This document shows, piece after piece, positions 7,905 to 15,107 of a stretch of 47,391 bases of DNA (its first letter is position 1; each line of letters opens with the position of its first letter). Source of the DNA: an uncultured Pseudomonadota bacterium. GTDB lineage: Bacteria; Pseudomonadota; Gammaproteobacteria; Competibacterales; Competibacteraceae. The stretch covers positions 1 through 47,391 of the forward strand of contig CAIMUS010000040.1 of assembly GCA_903844665.1 (NCBI GenBank), given 5' to 3'. A program made the translations under genes and the position numbers. The notes under the pieces are model-generated. The model was not told the origin of the DNA. It saw nothing but the letters and a program-made list of their open reading frames with translations, and searched no databases.

Positions 7905-8263
7905 AATTTCTGCTCGATCAGGATGTTTACGCAACCACGGTGCGCTTCCTGAGCAACTCAGGCTATGATATTGTCCTGGCGGCGCAAATCGGGCTTGCGC
8001 AGGCAGATGACGAAGTACTGCTCCGAGTGGCGCATGAGCAAGGCCGCATCCTCATCACGCGTGACAGAGATTTCGGCAACCTCGTGTTCGTGAGGAGGCT
8101 CGGCGCAGGAGTCATTTATATGCGTATATCACCTTCGACACAAAACGCCGTCCACTACGAACTCGAAAGGGTGTTAACCACCTATTCCTCAGAAGAGTCG
8201 GCGAAGGCATTTATCGTCATCGAGCCGGCCGGCCATCGAATCAGAAAATTTCCAGTAACATGA
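7901..8263 (+). CDS. DUF5615 PIN-like toxin
   Basis: A 120-aa DUF5615 (Mut7-C/PIN-like) protein. The N-terminal MKFLLDQDV carries the first acidic residues of the PIN active site, and ILITRDRDFGNLV carries the central acidic pair. The family is a predicted RNase toxin. It pairs with the upstream DUF433 antitoxin through an ATGA overlap, and its own stop overlaps the next DUF433 start, so three genes form one tight operon. Confidence 0.9.
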   Translation: MKFLLDQDVYATTVRFLSNSGYDIVLAAQIGLAQADDEVLLRVAHEQGRILITRDRDFGNLVFVRRLGAGVIYMRISPSTQNAVHYELERVLTTYSSEESAKAFIVIEPAGHRIRKFPVT

Positions 8264-8526
8264 ACTGGCATCCAGCGAATGCGCTACTATCGAAATTCCT
8301 GTATTCATCTACTATTTTTATGGAAGCACTCATACAATTCGCTCGCATAACTCATGACCCGGCAGTGATGGGCGGCAAACCGTGTATTCGCGGACTCCGG
8401 GTAACCGTCGGCATGATCCTGGGCCTACTCGCGGCCGGCCAGCCCCGCGAACGGATATTGCAGGCGTATCCCTATTTGGAGAAGAAGGATATCGATGCAG
8501 CCCTGGCGTATGCGGCACGGCGATAG
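8260..8526 (+). CDS. Second DUF433 antitoxin, without its own DUF5615 partner
   Basis: An 88-aa DUF433 protein with the family signature ITHDPAVMGGKPCIRGLRVTV and AYPYLEKKDIDAALAYAA. The ATG at 8260 overlaps the previous stop as ATGA; an internal ATG at 8320 would give a more typical 68-aa length and may be the real start. No DUF5615 gene follows. An UPF0175/DUF3368 pair follows instead, so either the partner was lost or this antitoxin acts on the upstream toxin. Confidence 0.85.
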   Translation: MNWHPANALLSKFLYSSTIFMEALIQFARITHDPAVMGGKPCIRGLRVTVGMILGLLAAGQPRERILQAYPYLEKKDIDAALAYAARR

Positions 8527-8543
8527 ATCCTATGAGAACGCAT

Positions 8544-8795
8544 ATGTCAGGTGTAATCAGTATCGACCTGCCGGAAGATGTGCTCCTGGCCACCGGTCAG
8601 TCCAGGGAAGAATTTGTCAGAGAGGCAAAGTTTCTACTTGCCCTGAAATTATTCGAACTGGGACGGTTATCCTCCGGTCAGGCAGCGGAACTATGCGATA
8701 TGCAACGTATCGACTTCCTGCTGCTGCTCGGCAAGATGGGAATCGCCATCGCTGATCTGGATGAAGCTGAGATGGAGCGGGAATTCGCCGAATGA
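8544..8795 (+). CDS. UPF0175 antitoxin
   Basis: An 83-aa UPF0175-family protein, a small helical DNA-binding antitoxin usually paired with DUF3368 PIN toxins. Typical features are ISIDLPEDVLLATGQSREEF and the LSSGQAAELCDMQRIDFLLLL helix-turn-helix. I place the start at 8544, where the conserved sequence begins, with GAGA 6 nt upstream; 8532 is the alternative. Its stop overlaps the DUF3368 start by 4 bp. Confidence 0.88.
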   Translation: MSGVISIDLPEDVLLATGQSREEFVREAKFLLALKLFELGRLSSGQAAELCDMQRIDFLLLLGKMGIAIADLDEAEMEREFAE

Positions 8796-9292
8796 GTAAC
8801 GGCCTGATCGTCTGCAATGCGGGACCGCTTATCGCCCTCTCGCTGGTGGGAAATCTCGATTTATTGCACCGCCTCTATGACCGGGTACTGGCGCCGGAAG
8901 CTGTTGTGCGTGAAGTGGTAGAGTCAGGCGCTGGTCGTGCAGGCGCTACAGAGGTCACAGCAGCCTCCTGGTTGGAACACGTACAGCTTGACTCCCCGCC
9001 TGAGCCATTGCTTGCCAAAGAACTGGGTGCCGGCGAGGCCGCAGTTATCACAGTTGCCTACCGGCTCAGCGCAAGTTTGGTTTTGATCGACGAGCGTCGC
9101 GCCCGTCGCATTGCTGAACAGGCTTACGGTCTACGGGTAAAAGGCAGTGCTGGGATTCTGGTTGCGGCCAAGCGGGCTAACCTTATTCCTGCTGTAAGAC
9201 CTTTGCTCGAAGCAATGGCTGGCCAGGGCTATTTTCTATCAAGGCGGTTGATGGAACGGGCCTGTCAGGAAGCTGAGGAAGCAATCGAATGA
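8792..9292 (+). CDS. DUF3368 PIN-domain toxin
   Basis: A 166-aa PIN-fold ribonuclease toxin of the DUF3368 family. The first catalytic region is LIVCNAGPLIALSLVGNLDLL, where the usual first aspartate is replaced by Asn in CNAGP (a common variant of the family, which usually has D/N-x-S/G-P). ELGAGEAAVITVA supplies the Glu, and SLVLIDERRARRIA supplies the Asp. It is coupled by an ATGA overlap to its UPF0175 antitoxin. It is the last gene before the island's left duplication arm. Confidence 0.9.
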   Translation: MSNGLIVCNAGPLIALSLVGNLDLLHRLYDRVLAPEAVVREVVESGAGRAGATEVTAASWLEHVQLDSPPEPLLAKELGAGEAAVITVAYRLSASLVLIDERRARRIAEQAYGLRVKGSAGILVAAKRANLIPAVRPLLEAMAGQGYFLSRRLMERACQEAEEAIE

Positions 9293-9313
9293 AAATTGCG
9301 TCACCAAGTAAAA

Positions 9314-10197
9314 AGCCGGCGGGGACGCCGGCGCTCCCAGGGACGGCGCTCCTGCAACACTCACATTGCCAATCCCCACTGATTCGCTTATAAACCATGG
9401 CACGACCTTGATCGGCGGGCACACGCCCGCAGCGGAGTACGGCGATGGGCCAGGAAATCGACACCTGTCAGTTCACAGAGCACGACTTTCAGCAGTTCAG
9501 CCAACGGTTACAGCAGGAAACCGCACTGCTGGAATCCTGGTTCCAGCAAGAGCGCTTTGCGGTGGACGCCAGCATCGGTGGTTTCGAACTGGAAGCCTGG
9601 CTGGTGGATCGTCAGTATCGCCCGGCGCCTATCAACGAAGCTTATCTGGAGCGGCTGCAAAACCCGCTGGTGGTGCCGGAACTGGCCCAGTTCAACGTCG
9701 AATTCAACACCCCGGCGCGGCGACTGGAAGGCAGAGCCTTGCATTACATGCAGGAAGAACTGGACCGGCTGTGGAATTACAGCGACCGGGTAGCCGGGGA
9801 ATTCAGCGCCCGCCTCGCCATGGTCGGCATCCTGCCCACCGTGCGGCAACAGGAACTGACCGTAGCCAGTATGACGCCCCGCGCCCGCTACCGCGCCCTG
9901 AATGAACAGGTGATGCGGTTGCGGCACGGCCGGCCGCTGCGGCTGGATATCGAGGGCGCCGAAGCGCTGCATATCGAACATGACGATGTCATGCTGGAAG
10001 CCGCCGCCACCTCTTTTCAGATTCACCTCCAGGTCAAACCCAACGAAGCGGCGGCTTTTTACAACACCGCGCTGGTGCTGTCGGCGCCCATGATGGCCGC
10101 TGCCGCCAACTCCCCTTTTCTGTTCGGCAAGGTGCTGTGGGAGGAAACCCGCATTCCTCTGTTCGAACAGTCGGTCGCGATAGGCGGGGATATCGAT
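9314..10197 (+). repeat. Left arm of the island-flanking direct duplication
   Basis: This segment matches 24558-25437 in direct orientation. The coding part (753 bp, 9445-10197 against 24685-25437) differs at roughly 28 positions by eye, about 96% identity; the upstream 130 bp is more diverged. Similarity stops abruptly at GATATCGAT (10197 / 25437). Confidence 0.9.
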
Positions 10198-10338
10198 AGC
10201 GCACGGTTTGCGGCGGCGCATGTCGGGCACGTCCTGTACCCGACCTACCTGGCTGGCTACTTGGCTGCGCATCAGCAGGGATCGCCCAGGGCAATCGCGC
10301 TATCTTGGTGCGTGGTCTTATCTATCAATCACTTATAA
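9445..10338 (+). pseudogene. Truncated GCS2-type carboxylate-amine ligase (left copy)
   Basis: The first 251 codons match the intact ligase at 24685-26124. At 10197 homology ends and the frame runs on for 46 unrelated codons to 10338, passing through a foreign segment and into the MITE. The ATP-grasp-like C-terminal half needed for catalysis is missing, so the product is presumably inactive. Differences from the intact copy are mostly synonymous, with about six amino acid changes, so it has been under constraint or has diverged only modestly since duplication. Confidence 0.88.
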
Positions 10339-10411
10339 ATACTCTACAGAAAACGCAATAATTACAACCGATTGATATAGAAGCATTATTTTACATAGCG
10401 CGATTGCCCTG
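10287..10411. mobile_element. 125-bp MITE with 16-bp perfect TIRs and 10-bp target duplication
   Basis: The ends are perfect 16-bp inverted repeats (CAGGGCAATCGCGCTA at 10287-10302 and its complement at 10396-10411). They are flanked on both sides by the identical 10-bp direct repeat AGGGATCGCC (10277-10286 and 10412-10421). The interior is AT-rich and non-coding. This is the structure of a miniature transposable element moved in trans. A 10-bp duplication fits IS4-superfamily enzymes, but that assignment is inference. Confidence 0.85.
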
Positions 10412-10425
10412 AGGGATCGCCTTGT

Positions 10426-10453
10426 TTGCAAGCAGCTACAGTTAATCTATAAT
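10426..10453 (+). promoter_or_regulatory. Sigma70-type promoter of the island operon
   Basis: TTGCAA (10426-10431) and a perfect TATAAT (10448-10453) are 16 nt apart, immediately downstream of the MITE and about 140 bp ahead of the vWA gene. It is the best promoter-like sequence I see in the island and would drive the vWA-PP2C-kinase genes. The leader between it and the gene ends with a good AGAGGAG ribosome-binding site. Confidence 0.65.
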
Positions 10454-10591
10454 ATAAAAAGAAAAGTGCGGTTTTGTTTTTTACAACCGGTCGCGTATTC
10501 AGTCCCTACAGCGGGTCGATCCCGACGAATCGGCGGCGCACCTTGTCAGGCTCACTGGTCACGCTGTTAACCCAAGAGGAGCTTAAAATCT

Positions 10592-11560
10592 ATGGCGGAA
10601 CTACTGGTGACTGTTGTTGATATGGCGACTGGTCAGAGCGCCCAGGTCCCGTATTATCACGATGACACAGTTCAATCATTGCTCGACTTTCTTGTCAAAG
10701 ACCGATTCCTTAACCCGTCCAAAGCGCCATTGTCAGTAATCCTACAACCGCAAGGACGACAGATCTTGGCATCTGAGCGGCTCATCACTCTATCGCTTGG
10801 GCCCAACAGCCGCCTCGACATACATACTGGTGAAGTGTCGCCATCTTCTTCTCCTCCCCCACCTATTCCAAACGTTAGTTTTCCTACTCATCGTGAACCT
10901 CAAACACCTTGCGTGTTGATTCTTGATTGTTCGTACTCTATGGGAGGAAAGAAGATTAATAATCTCAATGGCAGCTTAAAGACGTTCGCCGAGCACCTGC
11001 AGCTCAATGAAAACACCCGTCGTCGTGTAAAAATCCTTCTGATAACATGCGGAGGTTCACCCAAAAAGATTTCTGATTGGGTTGACGGGGCCGATTTTAA
11101 ACCTCCCACACTGACAGCAGGTGGCGATACACCTTTAGGCCAAGCAGTGTTACTCGGACTTCAGGAAATTGAGACTTTGAAGAGTGAGTTTAAGCGTTCT
11201 GGTCGTCCATATACGCGGCCTGTAATGATACTCATGACCGATGGGGAACCTACCGATGATGGTTGGGAAGCAGCCGCCGAAACCGCAAAAAATGCCATGC
11301 TCGGTAAGCACGTACAGGTGTGGCCCGTACCGATTCTATCGAGTGAAAGTAGCACAGGTTCTCACATCGATACACTCCGAAGGTTCAAGCCGAAGGACGG
11401 ACCGATGATCACCATCTATTCTCCAGAAAACTTCGGTTACTTTTTTGAGTTCCTCGAACGCGCATTGGAAGCAGCCAGTATTTCAGGCCCCGGACACAAC
11501 CTAGAAGTACCGCTTGTCAAAGACGATCCAAATTCCCCGAAACTCGGCCTATCGACGTAA
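10592..11560 (+). CDS. Ubiquitin-like (YukD-type) + vWA domain protein, TerY-like
   Basis: A 322-aa two-domain protein. Residues 1-80 look like a beta-grasp/ubiquitin-like fold of the YukD/EsaB kind: a beta strand, a TVQSLLDFLV helix, then LSLGPNSRLDIHTG closing strands. A Pro/Ser linker (81-105) leads to a vWA domain with a complete MIDAS: DCSYS at 112-116, the GGDTPLG loop at 177-183, and LMTDGEPTD at 214-222. The vWA resembles TerY, which in known systems works with a PP2C phosphatase and a kinase (the TerY-P triad). Exactly those two genes follow here, with 18-bp and 9-bp gaps. The likely role is a metal-dependent scaffold or sensor in a phosphorylation circuit; the ubiquitin-like domain suggests docking to a membrane complex. 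Confidence 0.88.
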   Translation: MAELLVTVVDMATGQSAQVPYYHDDTVQSLLDFLVKDRFLNPSKAPLSVILQPQGRQILASERLITLSLGPNSRLDIHTGEVSPSSSPPPPIPNVSFPTHREPQTPCVLILDCSYSMGGKKINNLNGSLKTFAEHLQLNENTRRRVKILLITCGGSPKKISDWVDGADFKPPTLTAGGDTPLGQAVLLGLQEIETLKSEFKRSGRPYTRPVMILMTDGEPTDDGWEAAAETAKNAMLGKHVQVWPVPILSSESSTGSHIDTLRRFKPKDGPMITIYSPENFGYFFEFLERALEAASISGPGHNLEVPLVKDDPNSPKLGLST

Positions 11561-11578
11561 ACAAGATTGCACAGTCAA

Positions 11579-12472
11579 ATGTCATTCACGCGCATCTCAA
11601 TTAGCATCCCCGATGCGACCAAGAGCGTAGGACTGAAACATGGTCCTTGGGATATTTATGCGCTCTCAACACCCGGTGCAGCGCATCTGAGGAAGGGACG
11701 CCAGTCAGATGATGCGTTCGCTATGAACATGGTCGGTTCTTACCTCGTTGCTGTCGCATCAGACGGTGCCGGAAGCGCACGGTGCGGTGCCGAAGGCTCC
11801 AACTTACTCGCGCATGGCGTTACCGAGTTTATCGCCGAGCGTTTGGAAAACGGGACCGTTGGCTTTATGGTAGACAGCACATTCGAAAATGAGTGGCGGG
11901 CCTTAATCGAAGCTGCGGTTGCTAATGTCCGTGACAAGATACTAAAAGATAATAATATCGAACCAACAACATCGCAAATAGCACAGCAAGAAACGATATT
12001 ACGAGATTATCATGCGACGCTCGTTGGAATTGTTACGACTGAAGACTCTGGTCTTTTTTTTCACATCGGTGATGGTTTATGTGTGACCTTCGACCTACCG
12101 CTTAACTTCACCGCTGCAGCAGAAGCTGTCGTTCCCGCGGCCTGTTCATTACCACAAAAGGGTGAACACTATGGAGAGACCTATTTCTTCTCCATGCAGG
12201 ATTGGCGTTCCTATTTACGCCTCACATTCTTCAAGCCAGCATCAATAGTTCTGTTGATGAGTGATGGCGTCTCTTCTTTTGTTCTGCATGACGATAATCT
12301 GTTGTATGGCCCATTTATTCGTCCGATTGCGGAATATCTGACGGGTGCCGATGATCATAACCTTGCGGCAAAAAAATTACTCGATACTTTGACCTGTGCT
12401 CAGGCGAATGAATGCTCGGACGATGATAAGACCCTTCTGTGGCTATCGAGGACGATCCCTCCAGTGCTATAG
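11579..12472 (+). CDS. PP2C-type protein phosphatase
   Basis: A Mg/Mn-dependent Ser/Thr phosphatase of about 297 aa. The PP2C motifs appear in order: RQSDDAF (N-terminal Q-D motif), VASDGAGS with the metal-binding Asp-Gly, a central ATLVGIV strand, HIGDG (in place of the common GDS), LLMSDGVS, and a C-terminal DDDKTLLWL carrying the last metal aspartate. No membrane segment is seen. I place the start at the ATG 11579; a TTG at 11567 would add four residues. Flanked by the vWA and kinase genes, it presumably reverses phosphorylation by the adjacent kinase. Confidence 0.9.
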   Translation: MSFTRISISIPDATKSVGLKHGPWDIYALSTPGAAHLRKGRQSDDAFAMNMVGSYLVAVASDGAGSARCGAEGSNLLAHGVTEFIAERLENGTVGFMVDSTFENEWRALIEAAVANVRDKILKDNNIEPTTSQIAQQETILRDYHATLVGIVTTEDSGLFFHIGDGLCVTFDLPLNFTAAAEAVVPAACSLPQKGEHYGETYFFSMQDWRSYLRLTFFKPASIVLLMSDGVSSFVLHDDNLLYGPFIRPIAEYLTGADDHNLAAKKLLDTLTCAQANECSDDDKTLLWLSRTIPPVL

Positions 12473-12481
12473 GCTCGTTTT

Positions 12482-14269
12482 ATGGCCCCTTCCTACCATG
12501 CATTTGATTGCGATGGAAATCACAGATTGTGTTCCCCCCGGTCTGGGTACACCGGGGAGAGAGGCGGTCAGGCTGAAGTTTGGGATGACGTCGACGTGTC
12601 CACCGTTAAACTAAAGATCTACGAGAGAGGAAAATTGCCGCGAGATGTCGAAATTCGACTACGAGCAATGTTCGACATTCGTATCCCATTATTCTATGAT
12701 ATTTCTAGGCCTTCGCGTGGCTCCACAAATGCAGACTATCGCTTACCAAAATATGCATGGCCAAGCGAAATAATTTATTCTGATTTCAATCGGTCAAATG
12801 TGATCGGTTTCTCGATGCCGAAGGTAATAAAAAGTGAATCAATTTCCCTTCAACGTTATTTGGACCCAAACGACCAACGAGATGCCGGTTTTAACGAAAC
12901 CCTCAAACTACGATTAGTTATAGCACGTTATCTTGCAAAACGAGTTGCCGAACTCAATAGGCATGAGGTTTATGTCCCAGATTTAAACTACGGAAATATT
13001 TTTATACATAAGACAGGTCGCGTTTCACTCTTGGATTGCGATGGCTTCCGTTTTAGAAGCGGAAGTAGTGATTTTCCGGCTGGTCCCGTTTTTCGGGAAA
13101 TAATGTGTCGCGAGCGCCTTGGTCTTCGCGAAGGCGAAAGTAATCGCTCGATTGATCTAGTACAAGAACGTTTCGCTCTTGGTATTCAGATCTTTCGTCT
13201 CATAAATCTAAACATCCACCCGTATCATTGTGTACTAAAACCGGGACATGATGATCCCACGTTTCCCTCTGACTTCGTATCGCATATCAAAAATGGCCAA
13301 TACCCCTATGGTTTACGGAAACACACCCAAGTTGATCCCGCTCCGGATTCTATCCACGAGTATTTGCCACACGGACTTCGGGAACTTTTTGACCGGTGTT
13401 TCGAGGGACCGAGCGATGGTCGACCAGCGGCTGCAGAGTGGGTAAAACATTTGCAAGAACTGGAGCGGTCCGCAACGGCTTGCCAGGTTTGCGGATGGGG
13501 AGCAAGCTTCGGAGGTTTAGGATGCCCGCGGTGCGCCAGCCAAAATGCGCATACGCGACGTAGGCCCCGGCCACCCCCAACGCAGCCAGCGACCTCGTGG
13601 GTGAACTGGGTGTTCGCAGTTATTACCTCGTGGATGAGTGAAACATCCCCAGCCATCCGTAAAGTCATAGTCGGAAGCCTTATAGTCGTTATAATGGCAT
13701 TTGCAGTGCATCCCTTTTTGGGATCCTCTTCATCTGGAACGCCGTCGGTACCTCCTGTCGTCGTTAAAAAGGTGCCGGTGCTTTCGACTGGCCAAGGTAC
13801 ACGGTTACGGGATGAATCCGTTAGCGCTGCTCCCAAAAATGTGAAACCGCCGATTATTGGCAAGCTGACCGCTGTCCGCGACAACAGTAACTATGTAACA
13901 GTTGGAGGCAACGATATTCGGTTGGCGTGGATTGGCCCGATCGCGCCGTGCATTATGTATTATGATCAGAAACTTGACGACTGGGTAAAATCATCTGGCG
14001 GTAAAAGACTTCTAAGCATGATAACAGAAGACATGAGCAATATTGGGGCGGACAAGGGCATTCACTGCGAACCAACGGCAAGTTCTACCTATCGCTGTAC
14101 CTATTTCAATGGCAAGAACTTGAACGAGCATGATCTCTCTATAAATGCTTTACGAATAGGGGTCGCCGAAATGACTCGTGATGCCCCCCAAGAATATCGG
14201 GAACATGAAAAATATGCGCAAAGTAAAAACTTAGGCATCTGGGCGGAGCGAAAATGTCAAACACAATAG
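12482..14269 (+). CDS. Serine/threonine kinase - zinc ribbon - TM - SNase-like fusion
   Basis: A 595-aa protein. Residues about 25-330 form a divergent protein kinase: a Gly-rich loop near GERGGQAEVW, VKLKIY with the ATP lysine, the catalytic loop PDLNYGN (D167, N172) and the metal motif LLDCDGF (D185). This DCD variant fits the kinases associated with TerY. A four-cysteine zinc ribbon follows (C334, C337, C348, C351). After a Pro-rich stretch, residues 394-413 are a transmembrane helix. Residues about 458-592 resemble a staphylococcal-nuclease fold: IRLAWIGP matches the RLxGID strand, and the end YREHEKYAQSKNLGIWAE matches the SNase terminus. The usual catalytic RYGR is missing, so the domain is probably a binding module outside the membrane. 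Confidence 0.87.
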   Translation: MAPSYHAFDCDGNHRLCSPRSGYTGERGGQAEVWDDVDVSTVKLKIYERGKLPRDVEIRLRAMFDIRIPLFYDISRPSRGSTNADYRLPKYAWPSEIIYSDFNRSNVIGFSMPKVIKSESISLQRYLDPNDQRDAGFNETLKLRLVIARYLAKRVAELNRHEVYVPDLNYGNIFIHKTGRVSLLDCDGFRFRSGSSDFPAGPVFREIMCRERLGLREGESNRSIDLVQERFALGIQIFRLINLNIHPYHCVLKPGHDDPTFPSDFVSHIKNGQYPYGLRKHTQVDPAPDSIHEYLPHGLRELFDRCFEGPSDGRPAAAEWVKHLQELERSATACQVCGWGASFGGLGCPRCASQNAHTRRRPRPPPTQPATSWVNWVFAVITSWMSETSPAIRKVIVGSLIVVIMAFAVHPFLGSSSSGTPSVPPVVVKKVPVLSTGQGTRLRDESVSAAPKNVKPPIIGKLTAVRDNSNYVTVGGNDIRLAWIGPIAPCIMYYDQKLDDWVKSSGGKRLLSMITEDMSNIGADKGIHCEPTASSTYRCTYFNGKNLNEHDLSINALRIGVAEMTRDAPQEYREHEKYAQSKNLGIWAERKCQTQ

Positions 14270-14931
14270 TCAAACATCAAATTATTCTAGTAGCGTTCAT
14301 TTCCACTATGCTGGCAAGTTGTGCGGTTGAGACTGTTGAGACCTACTACATTCCGCCTGCCATGCAAAATCATCTGCTTAATCAGCTCAAACAAGGGACG
14401 ATAGAACTTACCTGCCAGTCTAGAGAATGTGCAGGCAAATTTAACGCTAATTTGTCTACTATGAAGGAGCTTTATGTCCGTCGAGATTGGAGCAGATTGG
14501 CACTCCAAGTTATCCTAATTAATACACGCAGCGATCTCGGATATTATTACCTTGGTCGTGCTGCCGAGGAACTGGGCGCACCTGAAGCAGCATACGACTA
14601 CTATAAGAAATCGTTCACTATTGCTACAAGTAGCGGGCTGGATTCAGGAAAATGTTACAGTGTCGATCTGAATCAGTGTAATGGGATTTTATTGCCATCC
14701 GCGATCTTGTCGAGGATTGGGAAAATTCTCACTATTCTTCTGCAGCAAATCGCACAGCAAAAAGTTGCGCAGCAAAGAGCCACACCGCAAAGAGCCACAC
14801 CGCAAAAAAAGGATGGCAACGCAACAGTGACCGGTCTCGCGGTCCCCCATCCTACCCCTAAAGGGAGATCTTCAGCACCGAGCCGAAGGAATAGGTTACC
14901 TCCGACCGATGAAGAGATTTTGAATTATTGA
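14254..14931 (+). CDS. Putative TPR-like lipoprotein
   Basis: A 225-aa protein that starts inside the last 16 bp of the kinase gene. The N-terminus (MSNTIVKHQIILVAFISTMLASC) is a signal peptide ending in a lipobox, with Cys23 as the predicted acylated residue. Residues about 85-130 (LGYYYLGRAAEELGAPEAAYDYYKKSF) look like one or two TPR/Sel1-type helical repeats. A Gln-rich stretch with a QQRATPQRATPQ duplication and a basic Pro-rich tail follow. It is probably an envelope-anchored partner of the kinase's outer domain. No family recognised. Confidence 0.72.
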   Translation: MSNTIVKHQIILVAFISTMLASCAVETVETYYIPPAMQNHLLNQLKQGTIELTCQSRECAGKFNANLSTMKELYVRRDWSRLALQVILINTRSDLGYYYLGRAAEELGAPEAAYDYYKKSFTIATSSGLDSGKCYSVDLNQCNGILLPSAILSRIGKILTILLQQIAQQKVAQQRATPQRATPQKKDGNATVTGLAVPHPTPKGRSSAPSRRNRLPPTDEEILNY

Positions 14932-15107
14932 GGACGATTTTGATGTTCCATCAACTTATGAATCGGATTTACCGGCTACCGTCTAATTGCACCAGAAATG
15001 GCATTCACGATCACCTGACAAGCCCGGTCGGGTGGGTCGGAGTTCATGCGCCAACGCAGCATGCAAATAGTTAGTTAATGTGCTAACGCACATAAGGAGT
15101 ACTTACA

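Noticed and set aside
10592-14269. vWA/PP2C/kinase as a standard tellurite-resistance (ter) operon
   Set aside because: No terBCDEZ genes are present; only the TerY-P-like triad is recognisable.
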